Part shown: one piece after another, positions 30,701 to 45,700 of the stretch
Layout of the letters: each line of letters opens with the position of its first letter
Numbering within the stretch: position 1 is the first letter of the stretch
Assembly (NCBI GenBank): GCA_943704425.1
Contig: CALSCP010002427.1
Span: 1-64,000 of the forward strand
DNA length: 64,000 nucleotides
Direction: 5' to 3'
Source: Ministeria vibrans ATCC 50519
Taxonomy: Eukaryota; Opisthokonta; Filasterea
The notes under the pieces: generated by a model
Database searches by the model: none
What the model was told of the DNA's origin: nothing
The model's input: only the letters and a program-made list of their open reading frames with translations
Position numbers and translations under genes: made by a program

Positions 30701-33700
30701 GCACACCAGTCCGTTGGTGGTGCCCTTGGGACACTCGTTTGCACAGCCGTCGCCCCAGAAGCCAAAGGCACACAGACAAAAGCCCGTGTCCTGCACCGCC
30801 GTAATAAGTGCAGGCGTCGCAAACACCTCTTCGTCGCCCGTGCACGTCGGAACGCCCACCGCGTCGCTTGACACACTCGAAAAACTGTTGCCGGTGGTGT
30901 AGCGCACCTGCCAGGCAACGGCTGGCGCCGACGCATTCAAGTGCACCACAAACGCATTGGCAACGGTGCCTGCGCGGAACGTCGTCACCTGGCCTAGCGA
31001 CGCGTCGGCGCCCGTAAACCGATTCTGCGCACCCACCGCAATGGAGACCGCGTGCGCATTGTCGTTTGTGTAGCCAAACCAAACGGTGTTGACGGTGCCG
31101 TTGGAGCGCGCACAATTGACGCGCACCGTCACGGGCGATGTACCGCCCGTGATCACTCGGTCAAGCGTCGGGTTAAGGTAGTCCGTGTCGGGATTAATGG
31201 CGTCCGCAATGGGATCAAAGTAGCGTCCCTGGTTTGCAATGCACTGGATCGTACAGTGTCCCTCGCTGTAGTAGTTGGGCGCGCACACGTTGCACGAGTC
31301 CCCACCCCAGCCGGTGAGGCAGACTGTACACCCACCGCCGCCCGCGCCCGGTCCGTCCATCCAGTAGCCTTGCGATGTCGAATTGAAACAGCGACAAATG
31401 TCCTCGTTGTCGCCAACAGCCTCGCCGTGTCGACAGTGCGTCGAGCAGTCGAGTGGGAAGCCGATGTACTCGTCGAGACATCGGTCACAGTTAGGCGGCG
31501 CAAAAAATTGTCCACACTCATCGCATGCGGCGCCTCCCTTGCCATGCTCGCACACGCACTCAGGCGCCGCCGCACCCGGCAACAACGTACACACGCCCCG
31601 CCCGCTGCACGTTGGCTCGCCAGCACACACAAGCGTGCTGCAATCGTCTCCGCCAAAGCCAGGGTTGCAGATGCACTCGCTCACCGTTCCATTGCCTGTG
31701 TCCGTCACGAGACACGCACCGTGATCCGAGCAGTCCGGCTCGCCGGGACAGTCAACATTCTCGCAACGGTCGCCCGAAAATCCTTCGTTGCAGGTGCACG
31801 CGAGCACGCCCAGCACCAGACCACACGTGCCCTGGCCCGAACAGGTCGTCAGACACGACGGTCCACTGTCACACGCGTTGCACACACACACACCGCTGTC
31901 CATCGGTTCCTGCACGCCGTTACACACCGTGTCACATGCCACGCCCATGTAGCCGACATCGCAGTCGCGACACACATGCGGCTCGACGCTGCCGTCACAA
32001 GTGCCCCGTCCGTTGCAGTCAGGCGTGCCCGGACACTCGGGTGTGTTGCAGTCGTCGCCCGACCAACCTGCAAGACACATACACGTTTGCGTTCGGCCGT
32101 CGCATGTGCCGTGCCCCGAGCAGTCCTCCGTTGCGCCAGGACAGCCCGGCCGCTCACACAAATCGCCGCGATAGTCGTTGGTACACACACATACTCCCAG
32201 CGTACACGTGCCCTCGCCGCTGCACTCGGTCGTGCAGCCGGCACCGCCGTAGCACGTGTCGCAAACACACTCGTCGTTTGATGCCGATACAACACCGTTC
32301 ACGCACGCCTCATCACACGCATCGCCCATCCACGGACCCACACAATTGATGCACACGGGCACTTCGCCGGAAGTGTCGCACGTTCCGCGACCATTGCAGT
32401 CGGGCGTGCCCGGACAATCCTGCTGATTGCAGCCCTCGCCGCTCCAGCCATCATCGCACACACACAGCTGCAAAGCACCAATGCACACCCCATGACCCGA
32501 ACACGACACGCCCGTGCCGGGACACGCCTGCTCCTCGCACTGCGTGCCGCGGTAGCCACTCGTCTCAGACGAACACTCGCACACGCCCAGGGTGCACGTG
32601 CCTCGTCCCGAACACTCCACGTCACACGACACGCCCGAGTAGCATGCGTCGCACGTACACACCGTGCCGCCACTCGGACTCGTCCCATGATCACACGGGA
32701 CCTCACACGCCACGCCCATAAAGCCAGAGGCACACTCAATGCACACCGGCTCGGCACCCGATCGGTCACACGTGCCGCGACCGTTGCACTCAGGCGCACC
32801 GGGGCAGTCGGCCGAATTGCAGTCGTTGCCCGACCAGCCATCCGAGCAAATGCACACTTGTAAAGCTCCCACGCACACACCATGACCCGAACACGACAGT
32901 CCTGACACACCCGGACATGCCTGTAGCTCGCACTGGTCGCCGCGGAAGCCGCTCGTTGCCGACCCACAATCGCACACACCCACATTACACGTACCGCGCG
33001 CCGAACACTCCACGTCGCACGAGATGCCCGAGTAGCACGCGTCGCACACACACGCGCCCGCCACAACCGTGCCAAAGGCACACGTTGTCTCGCATGCGTC
33101 GCCAAAGAAGCCCGCTGCGCAGGCGGTGCACACGGGCACACCGCCACCGGACGCGTCGCATGTGCCGCGACCGTTGCAGTCGGGCGTGCCGGGACAGTCC
33201 GCAGTGTTGCAATCGGCGTCTGTCCAACCATTGTCACATTGACACTCTTGCGTCTCAGCATTACACGTGCCGTGGCTCGAACACGACACACCGCCCACAC
33301 CGGGACACCCCTGAAGCTCGCAGAGACTTCCGCGAAATCCACTTGTGTCCGACGAGCACTCGCACACACCCAAAGTGCACGTGCCTCGCCCCGAACATTC
33401 CACCGTACAACCAGCTCCCGAGTAACACGCGTCACAAGTACACACGTCGCCGCCACTCGGACTCGCGCCATTCTGACACACGTCCGCACAGGCAGGACCC
33501 ATAAAGCCGACGGCACAATCAATGCACGTCGGTACGTCGCCCGCCGTGCTACACGTACCCCGGCCGTTGCAGTTACCACCGCCAGGACACACAGCCGTCG
33601 CACAATCAACGCCACTCCAGCCGACAGAACAGTCGCACTCGCCGCGCGCCTTGTTGCACACACCGTGGCCCGAGCACCCTTGCGGACAGCTCGGCTCGTC

Positions 33701-36700
33701 ACAAAGTGCACCAGTCCAGTCGCTGTTGCACGTACACACACCCACCGAACAGGTGCCTTCGCCGCTACACTCCGTGTCACACGTCGCACCCGTGAAGCAC
33801 GCCTGGCACACACACAGCCCGTCGACAACGGCACCATTCAAACACTCGCGTCCGCAATCGTCGTCAAAGAATCCTGCGTTGCACGTGCACACATGATCAC
33901 CTCCGCACACGCCCTCCCCGCTGCAATCGTTGGGACAAGTCGCCACAGCGCAATTCGCACCGAAGAATCCCTCGTCACACACACATTCGCCAGTCTCGCC
34001 GTTGCACACACCCTGGCCGCTACAGCCGCTCGGGCAGACAGCTTCGCTGCACAGCGTCCCCGACCAGCCATCGTTACAGCCACACACGCCCACTGAACAC
34101 GTACCGTGACCGCTGCACTCCGAGTCACAACCGGCACCCGCAAAACATGGGTCGCACACACATATACCCTCGCTATTGGCCGACCCCGACACACACGGCT
34201 CGTCGCAGCCCGTGCCCATCCACGTGGGATCGCACGACACGCACAAGCTTGTGAGCGCATCACATGTGCCCTGTCCCGCACAGTCAACCGTGCCTGGGCA
34301 ATCGGGCGTCGCACAATCCGAGCCGGTCCAGCCAAAGGTACACAGGCACGCGTGCGAATTGCAATCACACGCACCGTGGCCCGAACAGTCAACGCCGCCC
34401 GTACCAGGACACGCCGCAATCTCGCACAAACTGCCGCGCCACCCTTCCTCACAATCGCACGCCGTGCCCAAGCCATTGCACACGCCGTGACCCGAACACT
34501 GATCACCGCAACGATCGCCGCCGAAACAGGCCGCACAGCTGCACGTGTCCACATCGAGCGCCGTGCCGCCATTGAGGCAACTCTGTTCACAGCCGTCTCC
34601 CAGCAACTCCGACGACGCACACGTGCACACTGGCTCAAGAGCCGTTGCCGAGTAGGCACACACACCACCCGAACACGCCGTTGGACACGAAGGGGTTGCA
34701 CAGTCAACGCCCGACCAGCGCGCATCGCAATCGCACTGCCCGCTCTCCGACACACACGCGCCGTGGGCCGAACAGTCGTTGGGACACGAACGAGTCGTGC
34801 ACAACGTACCACTCCAGCCATTGTTGCACGTGCACGTTGTACCCCCACTGCACACACCCTCGCCGCCGCACTCCACGTCGCAGCCAACCCCGCCGTAACA
34901 TGGATCACACACGCACACACCCTGCGTCACCGTACCACGGTCGCAGACGGTGCCGCAGTCGGCGCCAACTCGATCCGCCGGACATCCGGTGCACACGGGC
35001 GAGGTCTCTGTCGCGCCATCGCATACGCCCACACCACTGCAATCACCCGGGCACACTGGCGTATTGCACGCCACACCCGTCCAGCCGGCGTCACACACAC
35101 ATAATCCCGACGAGGGCACACACGAGCCATGGGCGGTGCAGTTGCAGGCGGGCTCGAGACACAGCGTTCCCGTCCAGCCAGGCGCACACACACACGCACT
35201 CGCATCACAACTGCCGTGTCCACCACACTCCGTCTCGCATTGACTGCCGCTGCGGCATGGGTCGCACGCACACGTTTCGTTGCCCTGACACGTGCCCGCC
35301 CCCGAACAGAGCGGCGCGTCCGCACAGCCACAGTCCGTACACAGACACGCGCCAGCATAGTCGCACTCGCTGCAACCCACACACGTATGTTCGCAATCCA
35401 CACCACCAAACCCAGCGTTGCATACACACTGGCCAGTACTGTCACACACACCGTTGCCGTTTGTGCACGCCGTCGCGGGACAGTGTATCTCGCACGTCAC
35501 TCCCAAATAGTCGGCGTCGCACACGCACGTGCCGTTCGCCCGTGGCGTGCCGTTACCATTGCACACGGGTCCGGTCAGACACACCGACCCGTCACCTCCA
35601 ACACCCGCACCCACGCCACCTGCCGCACCGCCGGTCGCTAGGATACTCACACCCAAATAGGCAAATGCATCACCAGGCGCAAATACCGCCACGCGCCCGC
35701 CTGCACCGCCCGCTCCCTGTTGCGCTCCCGAAACACCACCAGCGCCACCGCGGGCACTCACCGTGCCGTACCCAACAATCTCAAGGGCGTCGAGCCACGC
35801 CGAACCACCACTCCCACCGCCGCCGGCCGCGGTGGCCGCGACACCATCTACATTCACTTGTCCCTGCACGTCAATGCGTGTCTCCGCGACAACATGAACG
35901 GCGGCGCCACCGTCGCCACCGCCCGTTGGACCGCCACGACTGCCCGCAAGCAAAGGCTGGCACGCCACTCCGTACGTGCCGCCCACGGTACCTGCCGACT
36001 GCGAACACCCCACGCCGCCAACACCGCCGTGTCCCGCACCCGAACCTCCGCTGCATCCGCCCCCGCCCCCACTGTTGGTGGCGGGCGCCGTGCCGTCCAC
36101 ATCGCTTGTGCCACCTAGCGTTCCCTGGCGTTCAATCGACAGCGTTTCCGTGTACACCGTCAATGGATCGCTGGCAGTGCACACACCCGCATGCGCAACG
36201 CGTACCGTCCCTGCACGAATCGTACCCTCGACCGTCAGCGTGCCCGATACCACCAGCGACGTGGCAAATGCATGGCTGTTTGCGGCCAGCGTCAGCGTAC
36301 CAGCCACTTCGAGACGGTCCACGCCGCGCAAATTACCCTGCACATCCCACGTGCGTGACACAGGCACAGTCGCGGTCAGACTTGCACGGGCACTTGCCGC
36401 CGAGTCAAACACCAGCTCGCCCGTCGCGGCAACCGTCACGTCCACGCCGCGCACCAGGCCAAAGGTAAATATCGTGCCAGCGTCGACAATCACGCGGGAG
36501 CCACTGTCGTCACCCCACACCTCGTCGACGTCCATCGACGTGCCCTGCACCGTGGCCTGGCCCAAAAGCACAAGGCTCACAAGGCCCACACCTGATTCAA
36601 GCGCCACAGTACGTGTCAGGCCTGCATTGCCATTGTCAATTGTCACCTGCGACGCGTGCGCCTCATACACAGTGCCGCCGCCGCCGGACTGCGCCGACGC

Positions 36701-39700
36701 GCCATGCTGACCACCCAAAGCGGTGAACTGTCCGTACCAGCCGGAGCGGCCACGCGTCACCGTCAGCGACACACGACCACCCGAGCCACCGCCACCTGTC
36801 GTCTGGCCCAGACCACCGTCGCAGCGAAGTACACCTCGGCCAATCAGTGACGAGGCACTCACCAGCACAGAACCACCGGCACCACCACCGGCACGATTGG
36901 AAGAGGCAGCCTCGCCTTGCGCGCCAAGTGTACCATCCACGCGAACCGTGGTGGCATCAACTCGAATCGCTCCGCCTCCAGCACCTCCACCCGAATTGCC
37001 TCCACCGCTGCCCACCGTCACGGGCGTCACCATGGAGCCATACGCAATACCGGCAGCAGGCGAGCCCGTCAACGAACCACCTTGAGACCCGTGACCACCA
37101 CCACTGGCATTCGTGCCGTCGCCACCCGCACCACTGCCAGACTGAGCCGCGTCCCCACGACCGTCCGCCTCAATGGTCGCGGTTGCCTCGACAACAATAC
37201 TCTCTGCGCGCACATGCATCTGCGAGACACTCAGTGTCGTGCCGTGACGCACGTCAAGCAGCGACACCGACAGTGACATCGCATCGCCAACGAGCGACAC
37301 CGTTGCCGTCGACGCAAGCGTCAACGACGACAGCACAATCGCACCGCCGTTGGTGGTCGCCTCCATCTCGACTGTTGCGCCCCGGCTCACCATCACATGA
37401 TCCCACTCTAATATTTGCCCCAACAACGACAACGTCACGCCGTCCACCACACTCGTCAGGTGCGGCAAGTGCAGCAGCCCATTGTCGAGCACATTCACGT
37501 TAACTCGCAGCGCTTGGGCAAGTCCATTCACCACCAGACGCTCCGAGGCGGCCACTTGAATCGAAGCAGTCGTGTCGCCCGACAGTGTCGTCACCGTCAG
37601 AACCGTTGAAGCATCCGCAAGTGTCACCGCAGCCGCACCGCCCAGATACAGAGCGTCGTAGGTGCCGCTTGACATTTCTGTCGTTGCCGAGGCGCTCGTA
37701 CGTCCTCCATTGTCGACGATGACAACCGTCACGGACTCGTGTTGCAGCGCCACCGTGCCCGCTGCTCCATTGTTCGACGTGCCTGCACCGCCATACGCCG
37801 TCTGCAAACCAGCGTAGGCAAGAAGCGTCGTGGCGCGCAGCGACACTCGGCCGCCTCGACCACCATTGTCGCCCGCACCACCGTCCGCACGAATCTCACC
37901 AGACCAGCCGTCCACTTGAGCGGCCGTTAGCCACACCGAACCGGCATGGCCTCCGTCGGAGCCACCGGCGGTCGCCGAGATGCCACTTGCACTCACAACA
38001 CCATTGATGCGAACGAGCGTGCCCGCATGAACCGCAATCGCACCGCCACCCGACCCGCCCGACCCACCCGAGCCGCTCGCGCCCAGCTGTGTCGGCTCCA
38101 GCACAGAGTCTGTGCCTGCACCACCCTCACTGCCCAGTTCCACACGTCCGCCGTGCTCCACCGCAAATGTACCGCATGTCACGGCGAGCGACTCGACTCC
38201 GACGGCGGTTAGCGTCGCGCCAGACTCAATCAAAATCGACGCGACCGTCAGCTGTGCCGTCGCCGCACCGTGTCCCATCCGAGCGCCGTCCACGAGACGA
38301 AGCTGTGCGTACGTCGCATTGCCATCCAACAAGACGTTGGCCGCCGCGCCCACCGTGAGGTATCGCAACGTGCTCGAAATAGCACCAGGCGTGAGCACAT
38401 TGTCGCCAAGAAGGCGTGCCGTCGAAGGTAGCATGAGTGTCGCCGAAGCGTTGGTCATGCGGAAACGTACGCCACCCACAAACGGCACGTCGTCCGTCTG
38501 TTGCACCATCAGCGTGTGCGTCCGATCAAGACGAAACATTCCCGTGCCGTCGCCGCCAAGGTGCTGCTCAATGCTGAGCGACGCCGTTTCGTCCGCAAGC
38601 AACACATCTGCTCCTCCGCGCAAATACAGCGCTTGGTACACACCCGCCTCGAGTGGCGTCGTGGCATTCGTGTTCAAACTCGCACGATCAACCACCACCA
38701 CGGGCGATTGTGCGCCCGTCTTGGTGTACACCGTGCCCGCTCCACCGTCGCTCACACCGCCCGTGCCACCCACGGCCGTCAAAGTTCCCTCAAAGGTGCC
38801 CGATCCCGCAACAATAGCCACGCGACCTCCTGCACCGCCAAAGGTACTCTCGGCCGCACCATCGACACGCACCGCACCGTCACCAGCAATTCTGCCTGCT
38901 TCGACAAAGACCGAACCGCCCGCGCCACCGCCGTTAGCCTCGCCGGATGCCAACACGGAGCCATCAAGCTGGAACAGTTCACACACATCGACATGTACGA
39001 CGCCACCGCCATTGCCACTTTCACCTCCTTCACCACGCGTCTCCGGTGCCGACATCGATCCGAACGCGTCCGCACCGTCCGCGGCGCCATTCGCGCCGTG
39101 AGCCGCTCCACCGTTGACGCGTGACACAGCTGTGTCACCGCTTCCACGCGCGTCCACAACAGCCTCAGGCTCGAGCCACAGCCGCTGTGCCTCAAGTGTC
39201 AACAGACTGCCCGACGTGACCAGGGACGATCCCTGTTCGAGGTGCATCTCATTTGTGCTCACTCGCAGGTGTTCGCCCAGTGCATGCGTCAACGTCAAGG
39301 TCGCGTCCCCACCCAAAGTCAGCGAAGCAAAGGTCACATTGCCCGCTTCGGTAGCGTGCTGAACGATGCTGCCACCGTTCTCCTCGACGCGCGTTGTCGC
39401 TGTCAGCGCAACATCAAGCGCCGTCAACACAGTCAGCTCACGCACACCAGTCAGGCAACCCTGCCAGTCATTGGCGGCGGAGGTGAAGCGCACGTGCGGC
39501 GGCAATACCAGCTCGCCGCCGTCCTCAACGTCCAGGCGCCACGGGATGTTTACCGTCAGCGACGTTTGCGTCTCGTGTCCAAGGCGCACACGCTCGCTTG
39601 CCGACACCACAAGTGTCGCCGTGCCAGCGCCCGTAGCCGTTTTCAGCACATCCAGAGTTGCATTGCCTGCCACACTCAGGACGGCCGTGCCCTGCAGCAC

Positions 39701-42700
39701 AATATGGTCCACTTCCATTGAGTCCAGCGACGTCTGCACTCCGGGCCCAAGCGTCACGCGTTCTGCATTGTCGACATAGAGCCAACGTACTGTGGGCACC
39801 AATTCGCCGGCGACAAGAGCGCGCGCGTCCACACCACGTGGCGTATTCTCAAGGTAGACCGTGCCGGCCGCTCCTGCTGCTCCTGCCGTATCGCCACCGT
39901 ACGCCTCCCAGCTGCCATGGTAGCCGCTGCTCGTGCCGTTCAGCAAGAGCGACACGCGACCACCCGTGCCGCCAAGTGTGCCACCCACGCCGCCCGTTGC
40001 CGATATTACACCGCTCGGCATGCCGCGGAGGGACGTCGCCGTCAACAGTACCGCACCCCCGTCGCCGCCACTGGTCGCCGCAACACCACCCGCCGACGTC
40101 AGCATCCCGTCCACTTGAGCCTCTGTGGCCACCAACAGTCGGAGAACTCCGCCGCCAGCACCACCCGATCCGGCGGCCGTTGGCCAACGCACCGATGTGA
40201 ATGCCGAATTTACGGGAACCGTCGAGCCGCGCGACACGGTCGAAATAGACCCGTCCACAGCAACGACAAGAGCGTTCGCCTGCACCACAAGCTCGTCGGC
40301 ATACACATTTGCGCTGCGTCGCACCTCAAATGTGCCCACCTTAAGAAGCGCACCGCCATCGTCAACTGTCAGCGTTGAGCTTGTCTCCAGTCGTAACAAC
40401 GCCATCGACACAAGGCCCGTCGAGTTGCCAAGTTCCACTTGGACACTGCCGTCCAGCGTCAAATGCGTCACGCCCGTGAGCGTGCCACGGAACGCATACG
40501 GGGCAGTCGGAACACGAAAGGTCGTGTGCGCCGGAAGCACGAGCGCCGCATCAAGATCCACCTCAAAGACCACTTGAGCATCGGTAGCCGTCTCGGCATG
40601 CATCGTTTGCAGACGCTGTACATGTAGCCAGCCAGTGCCGTCGCCCGTGAGCAGACGCGCCTCAAGCACGTCGCCCTCGAGAGACGAATGTACCTCGACA
40701 GCCGCACCGCCCACAATCGATAGCTCGTCAAAGACATAGCGTGCGGGTGTCACGGCCGCTCCGTTCACGCGCGTCGCCGTATCGTTGAACGCATGGACGA
40801 CACGCAATGCCGAACCACCACCGTCGACACGCAAGAAATTGCGAGTGATAAGCGAGCCGGCCTCGACGTACTCACGATAAAGCGTTCCCGCACCGCCCTG
40901 TGACTGTCCACCGCTGCCACCCGCACTCGAGTACGTACCCGAGAAGGTCAGCAGTCCTGTCGTCAACACCGCAATGCGTCCACCCGAGCCACCGCCCGCC
41001 GAGCCACCAGGGGCCGCGCCGCCATCCGCAGTCACAGTGCCCACACCCGCAAAATTCACCGCCTCAATAAAGACACTGCCGCCCGAACCGCCCCCACCCG
41101 ATCCGGTGGCAGGCTCACCCTGTACTGTCAGCGTGCCGTCGACAGTCATTCGCTCGGCGACTGTCACCCGCACAGCGCCGCCGCCTGTGCCACCCGTGCC
41201 ACCACCGCCGGCACTGCCAGGCAACACAGGCGCATACAACGATCCGTATGCGTCACCGCCCACACCCGACAAACTGGCACCACCTGCCGACGCGTGTCCT
41301 GCGCCATCGCCCGTACTTGCCCCATCACCCAGGTGGGTCGTCGTCAGTCCATTCCCTGACATGTCCAGTGACGCACTTACATCAATAGTCACTGTAGTGG
41401 CGCTCACCGTGAGCGTGTTCGCTGCCACAAGCGTCGACCCTTGCTCCAGCGACAGTTGTGCCACATTGAGGGTGTGCGGACCCACCGTAAAGGTGAGTGT
41501 GCCCGTCTCGCCCACGGTCAATTGCGCCAGGCGCACCTCACCCGTGGCAGTCGCCTCCTCCCCAACTCTTGCCATTGCACCAACCGTCACCGTGCGTCCC
41601 GTGTCCACTACGAGCGAGACCACCCCCTCGATGTAGCCGTTAAGGGTCACGAGGCTCGACGTGCTCACAAGCACGCTGCGCGGAAGCGTCAGCGTACCAT
41701 TCACATCGACCGTCACGCGCGTGTCCAACACCATCTCGGACTCAGCACCCTCCACCGCCTCAAGAGTCACCGCCTGATCCGTGCGTACATGGATGAGACC
41801 AGTGCCGTCGCCACACACATCTCGCACGTCCACCACTACGTTGGCGCCCGTAAACTCGATGGCTGCCTGACGCACAAGACACAGCTCGTCGAACGCGTTG
41901 GTCCACTCGTCCACCAACACCGTTTGCGTCACTGCACCCAGCGACTGATCAATGGCCAGACGACGGAACACCACCTCGTCACGCGTGTCCGCCACATACA
42001 CGGTGCCCGCACCACCGCGTGTCGACGTGCCCGAACCACCAGAGTCACCACCAAGGGCGGCGTACGTGCCGGTAAAGGTCCGAGCATCTGACGCCACGTG
42101 CACCGCTACACGGCCGCCCGCACCACCTCCAGTCGCGACGCCCGCATCGCCCGCACCACCCGATGCGCTCACCAAACCAATGCCACTCAAAGCCTCAGTC
42201 GTGAGCCACAATGAACCACCGCTGCCGCCGCCACCCGACGAACTCGCCGCGGCCGCAGCTCCATCACTCGACAGTGTGCCATCAACGACAATCTCTGAAC
42301 CAGCTTGCACGCGCAAAATACCACCTCCAATGCCGCCCGCTTGCGCGCCGCTGCCGCCCGCACTTCCCGATAGTGACGGCGCCGTCATCGAGCCGTACGC
42401 GACGCCACCTGCCGTGCCCGCGTTTGAGCCAACGCCACCCGTTGAAGCGTGTCCGCCGCCCGCGCCACCTTGCGTTCGCGACGTTCCTTCGCCCAAACCC
42501 GAACCAAGCGCCACGCCAAGTCCATCAGTGTTGATCCTCGCACCCGAGTCGACCACAAGCGTGCCCACCGTCACATTGAAGTGACGCGCCACCACACTCG
42601 CATCGTGGTTTACATGCCACTCACTCACGGTCAATGACGCCTCCATGTCGCTCGCAAACGTCACCTGACCCGCTCGCTTCACGGTCCACTCCGAAAATTG

Positions 42701-45700
42701 CAGCGCGCTCGCGGGGGTCGTCAAAGCACCCGGCGGCGACGTCTGACACGTCGCCTCCACCTCCATCGTGGCAGTCGCGCCCACACGTAACTGACGCACG
42801 CCGTCAAGTCGACCGGCGAGCTGCAACGCAGGCGTGAGCGTGCCTGAGAGCGTCAGACTCGACGCAGCAGTGAGTACGCCCCCGTCGCGAACGTGAACGT
42901 TGACGGGCGGCGCCGCCCACGCGTCGACGGCCGCCACGAACGTCTGGTTGGCGTTCACCGTCACGAGTCCCGAACGATCACCCGTAATGGTGGTCGCCGT
43001 CAACGTCGCCGCGGATCCGTCCTCGTCCACCTCGATGTGCGCGCGTCGCTCGAGATGTAACACGTCAAAGGCATGTGCTGTCACCGTCGAGTTGGAGCCA
43101 AGAGCAACGGTAAGCGCCACAGATCGATCGGCATTGTCAACACGCAGCTCACGATGTGCCACAATAGCTCGCTTGTCTTCAAGGTACACCGTGCCAGGAC
43201 CCCCATCACCACCCGTGCCGCTGCCCGCTCCTCCTATTGCTGACAAGGCAAAGTCGGTGCTGGCAGGTGTCGCACCAGCCACCACAATGGCAATGCGTCC
43301 CGCCGAACCACCACCACCGCCGCCCGTACCCCCCGCACCGCCGTCTACGCTGACTGCGCCAAAGCCAGTCACCAAGGGTGCCGTAACATACACACTACCG
43401 CCACTGCCACCGCCCGCATTGCTCGCAATACTTGCGGGAGCTCCGCCCGCACACGTTATCGTCCCATCAAGGCTCAGCTCGACCGCCACATCCACAAGAA
43501 CACTGCCACCTCCCGCACCACCAGTCTGTGCACCGCTTCCCGGTGCACCCGCACCGCCGTCCAGCACAGGAGCGTACAATGTACCGTGCGCCACACCGCC
43601 CGCAACAACCCCACTCGAGGCGGTGCCGCCGCTCGACGCGTGTCCTGCGCCCGAACTTGTTCCGCCCGCAGCGCTCGCCGTGATCTGCTCCGCCGTGGTC
43701 ACAGTGCCAGACACATCCAATGTGTCACCCAGCACACTCAGTGACACACACGTGACCGTCGCTCCGTGTTCAACATACGCAGAGCCCACGTCGAGCGTCA
43801 CCCGACCCGCCTGCATTGTGGCGCCGCTCGACAAATCAAGCGAGGCGAGGCGCAGCGTGCTCGCAGCACCCACAAACACGTTTGTATCGTTCTGTGCCAG
43901 GGCATTATGGCCCGCATCGCCCAGAACAAACGCACGCGACTCCTCCACGAGCATGTCGACGACACCGCTCAGACGACCGTGCAACGTCAGTCCGTCAAAT
44001 TCGGCGGCCACACGCAACGTCGTCGCCATCACTGCCTCACCGTCCACGTCCACAATCAGGTTTGCTTGCAGTCGCGTGACGGTGCGCGCCGACGTTCGCG
44101 TCTCCACACGCACCACTTGTTGCGCATGAACCTGCAATTGTCCCGACCCGTCACTCACCAACGACGCAATGGTCACGTCGGTCGCCACGGCATCGTTCAC
44201 AAACTCGAGACTACCGCCACGCAGCAGCTCGACACGGTCAAAGGTAAATTCACGCACACCTGTCTCGTCCACTGTGACCACCTGCGACACGGCACGACCG
44301 CCATTGTCAATGCGTAGTTCGCGCTCCTCGCCTGTGCTTAGATACACCGTGCCGGCGCCTCCTGCACCGCCATTGCCAGAACCCTCTCCGCCAAGTGCGG
44401 TGTAGGTACCGGTGAAGGAATTGCTCTGAGTCGCCACCACCGCAATGCGACCGCCCGCTCCGCCACCAGAGTCAAGACCATCACCAGCGGCTCCCGTCGC
44501 GTCCAATGTGCCAATACCCGTCAGCACGGGCGCAGTTACAAACAGACTGCCTGCCGAACCACCGCCGGCCCCCGTACCATTCATGCCTACACCAATGGCA
44601 CCCGACACCGTCACGGTACCATCCACTCGAACAGTGCCGCTCGCATCGATGCGAACAATACCACCACCACGACCGCCTTGTGCCAGGACACCTTCGCCAT
44701 CGCCGCCGTGGCTACCCGCCGACGAGGGTGCCAACATCGAACCGTGCGCCACACCACCAGCGAGCGCTCCACCCGCCGCTGCAGTACCTCCAATAGACGC
44801 GTGGCCTCCGCCGCTGCCGCCCACGCCCGCGCTGTCGACACCCCGACCAACGGCACTCTGGCCGCCACGACCAGCCGCCGTCAGTATACCCCCGCTTTCA
44901 ATAAGCACGTCCGTGGCCGACACATTAAAGAGATCGGCCGCCACGGTGGCGCCATGGCGCACCGTCAGCGTGCCCACCGATAGCTGCAAGTTGCTCTCCA
45001 CGGTCACTCGGCCCGTGCCACTCAGCGTCATCGTTGCAAACAAATGAGCACCCGCGCCCGGCATGTATTCCTCAATGCCACTTTCGGCAAGCGAGCCAAG
45101 CACAAGCGAACCGCCGCGAATCACCGACAGACTGCGTGTGCCCAACAGCGTGCCCGACAACAACAAGGTGGTGCCATTCACAACTAGCGTCGGCGGCACC
45201 ACCAGAGTCGCGCCCAAATCCACCTCGAGATTGACACTGGTATGCAACGCACCGCCACCCTCGTCCGTTGCCTGCAAATGCAGCGCCTGGCCAGGTGTCG
45301 CATGCACATGTCCCGTGGTATCGCCAACCACCGAAAGTGTGTAGAGTGCATCGCCCGAATACACCAAGCGCGCTCCACCGGCCACCACCAAGGCATCCAG
45401 GGTGAAATTGGTCACACCCGTCGACTGTACCAACGTCACTTCGGTCGTTGGTGCACCGCCATTGTGCACCGACAGGTACTGATGGTCGCTGGCCGTGAGC
45501 AAATCCGATCGAATATAGACGGTTCCCGCCGCTCCGGCCGTCCCCGTGCCCGACGTCACTCCACCACTCGCACCAAAGGTTCCCGTAAAGTCGCCCCAGC
45601 CACCTTGCAGTCGCACTCCAATGCGTCCACCACTGCCACCATTGCCGTCGCCCGACGCTTCGCCACCACGTACGTCCAGCACACCAATGCCAGACAGCGT

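Noticed and set aside
32299-33837. 512-codon Arg/Ala/Val-rich minus-strand frame inside the EGF array
   Set aside because: It is the out-of-frame shadow of the EGF coding repeats; high GC and Cys codons keep shifted frames open.
31800-35300. CRISPR-like regular repeats
   Set aside because: The period of about 375 bp matches coding EGF super-repeats in a eukaryote; there are no short identical repeats with unique spacers.
34645-36468. 607-codon plus-strand frame
   Set aside because: It is His/Arg/Pro-rich antisense to the EGF/module region, with no domain and no independent start context.
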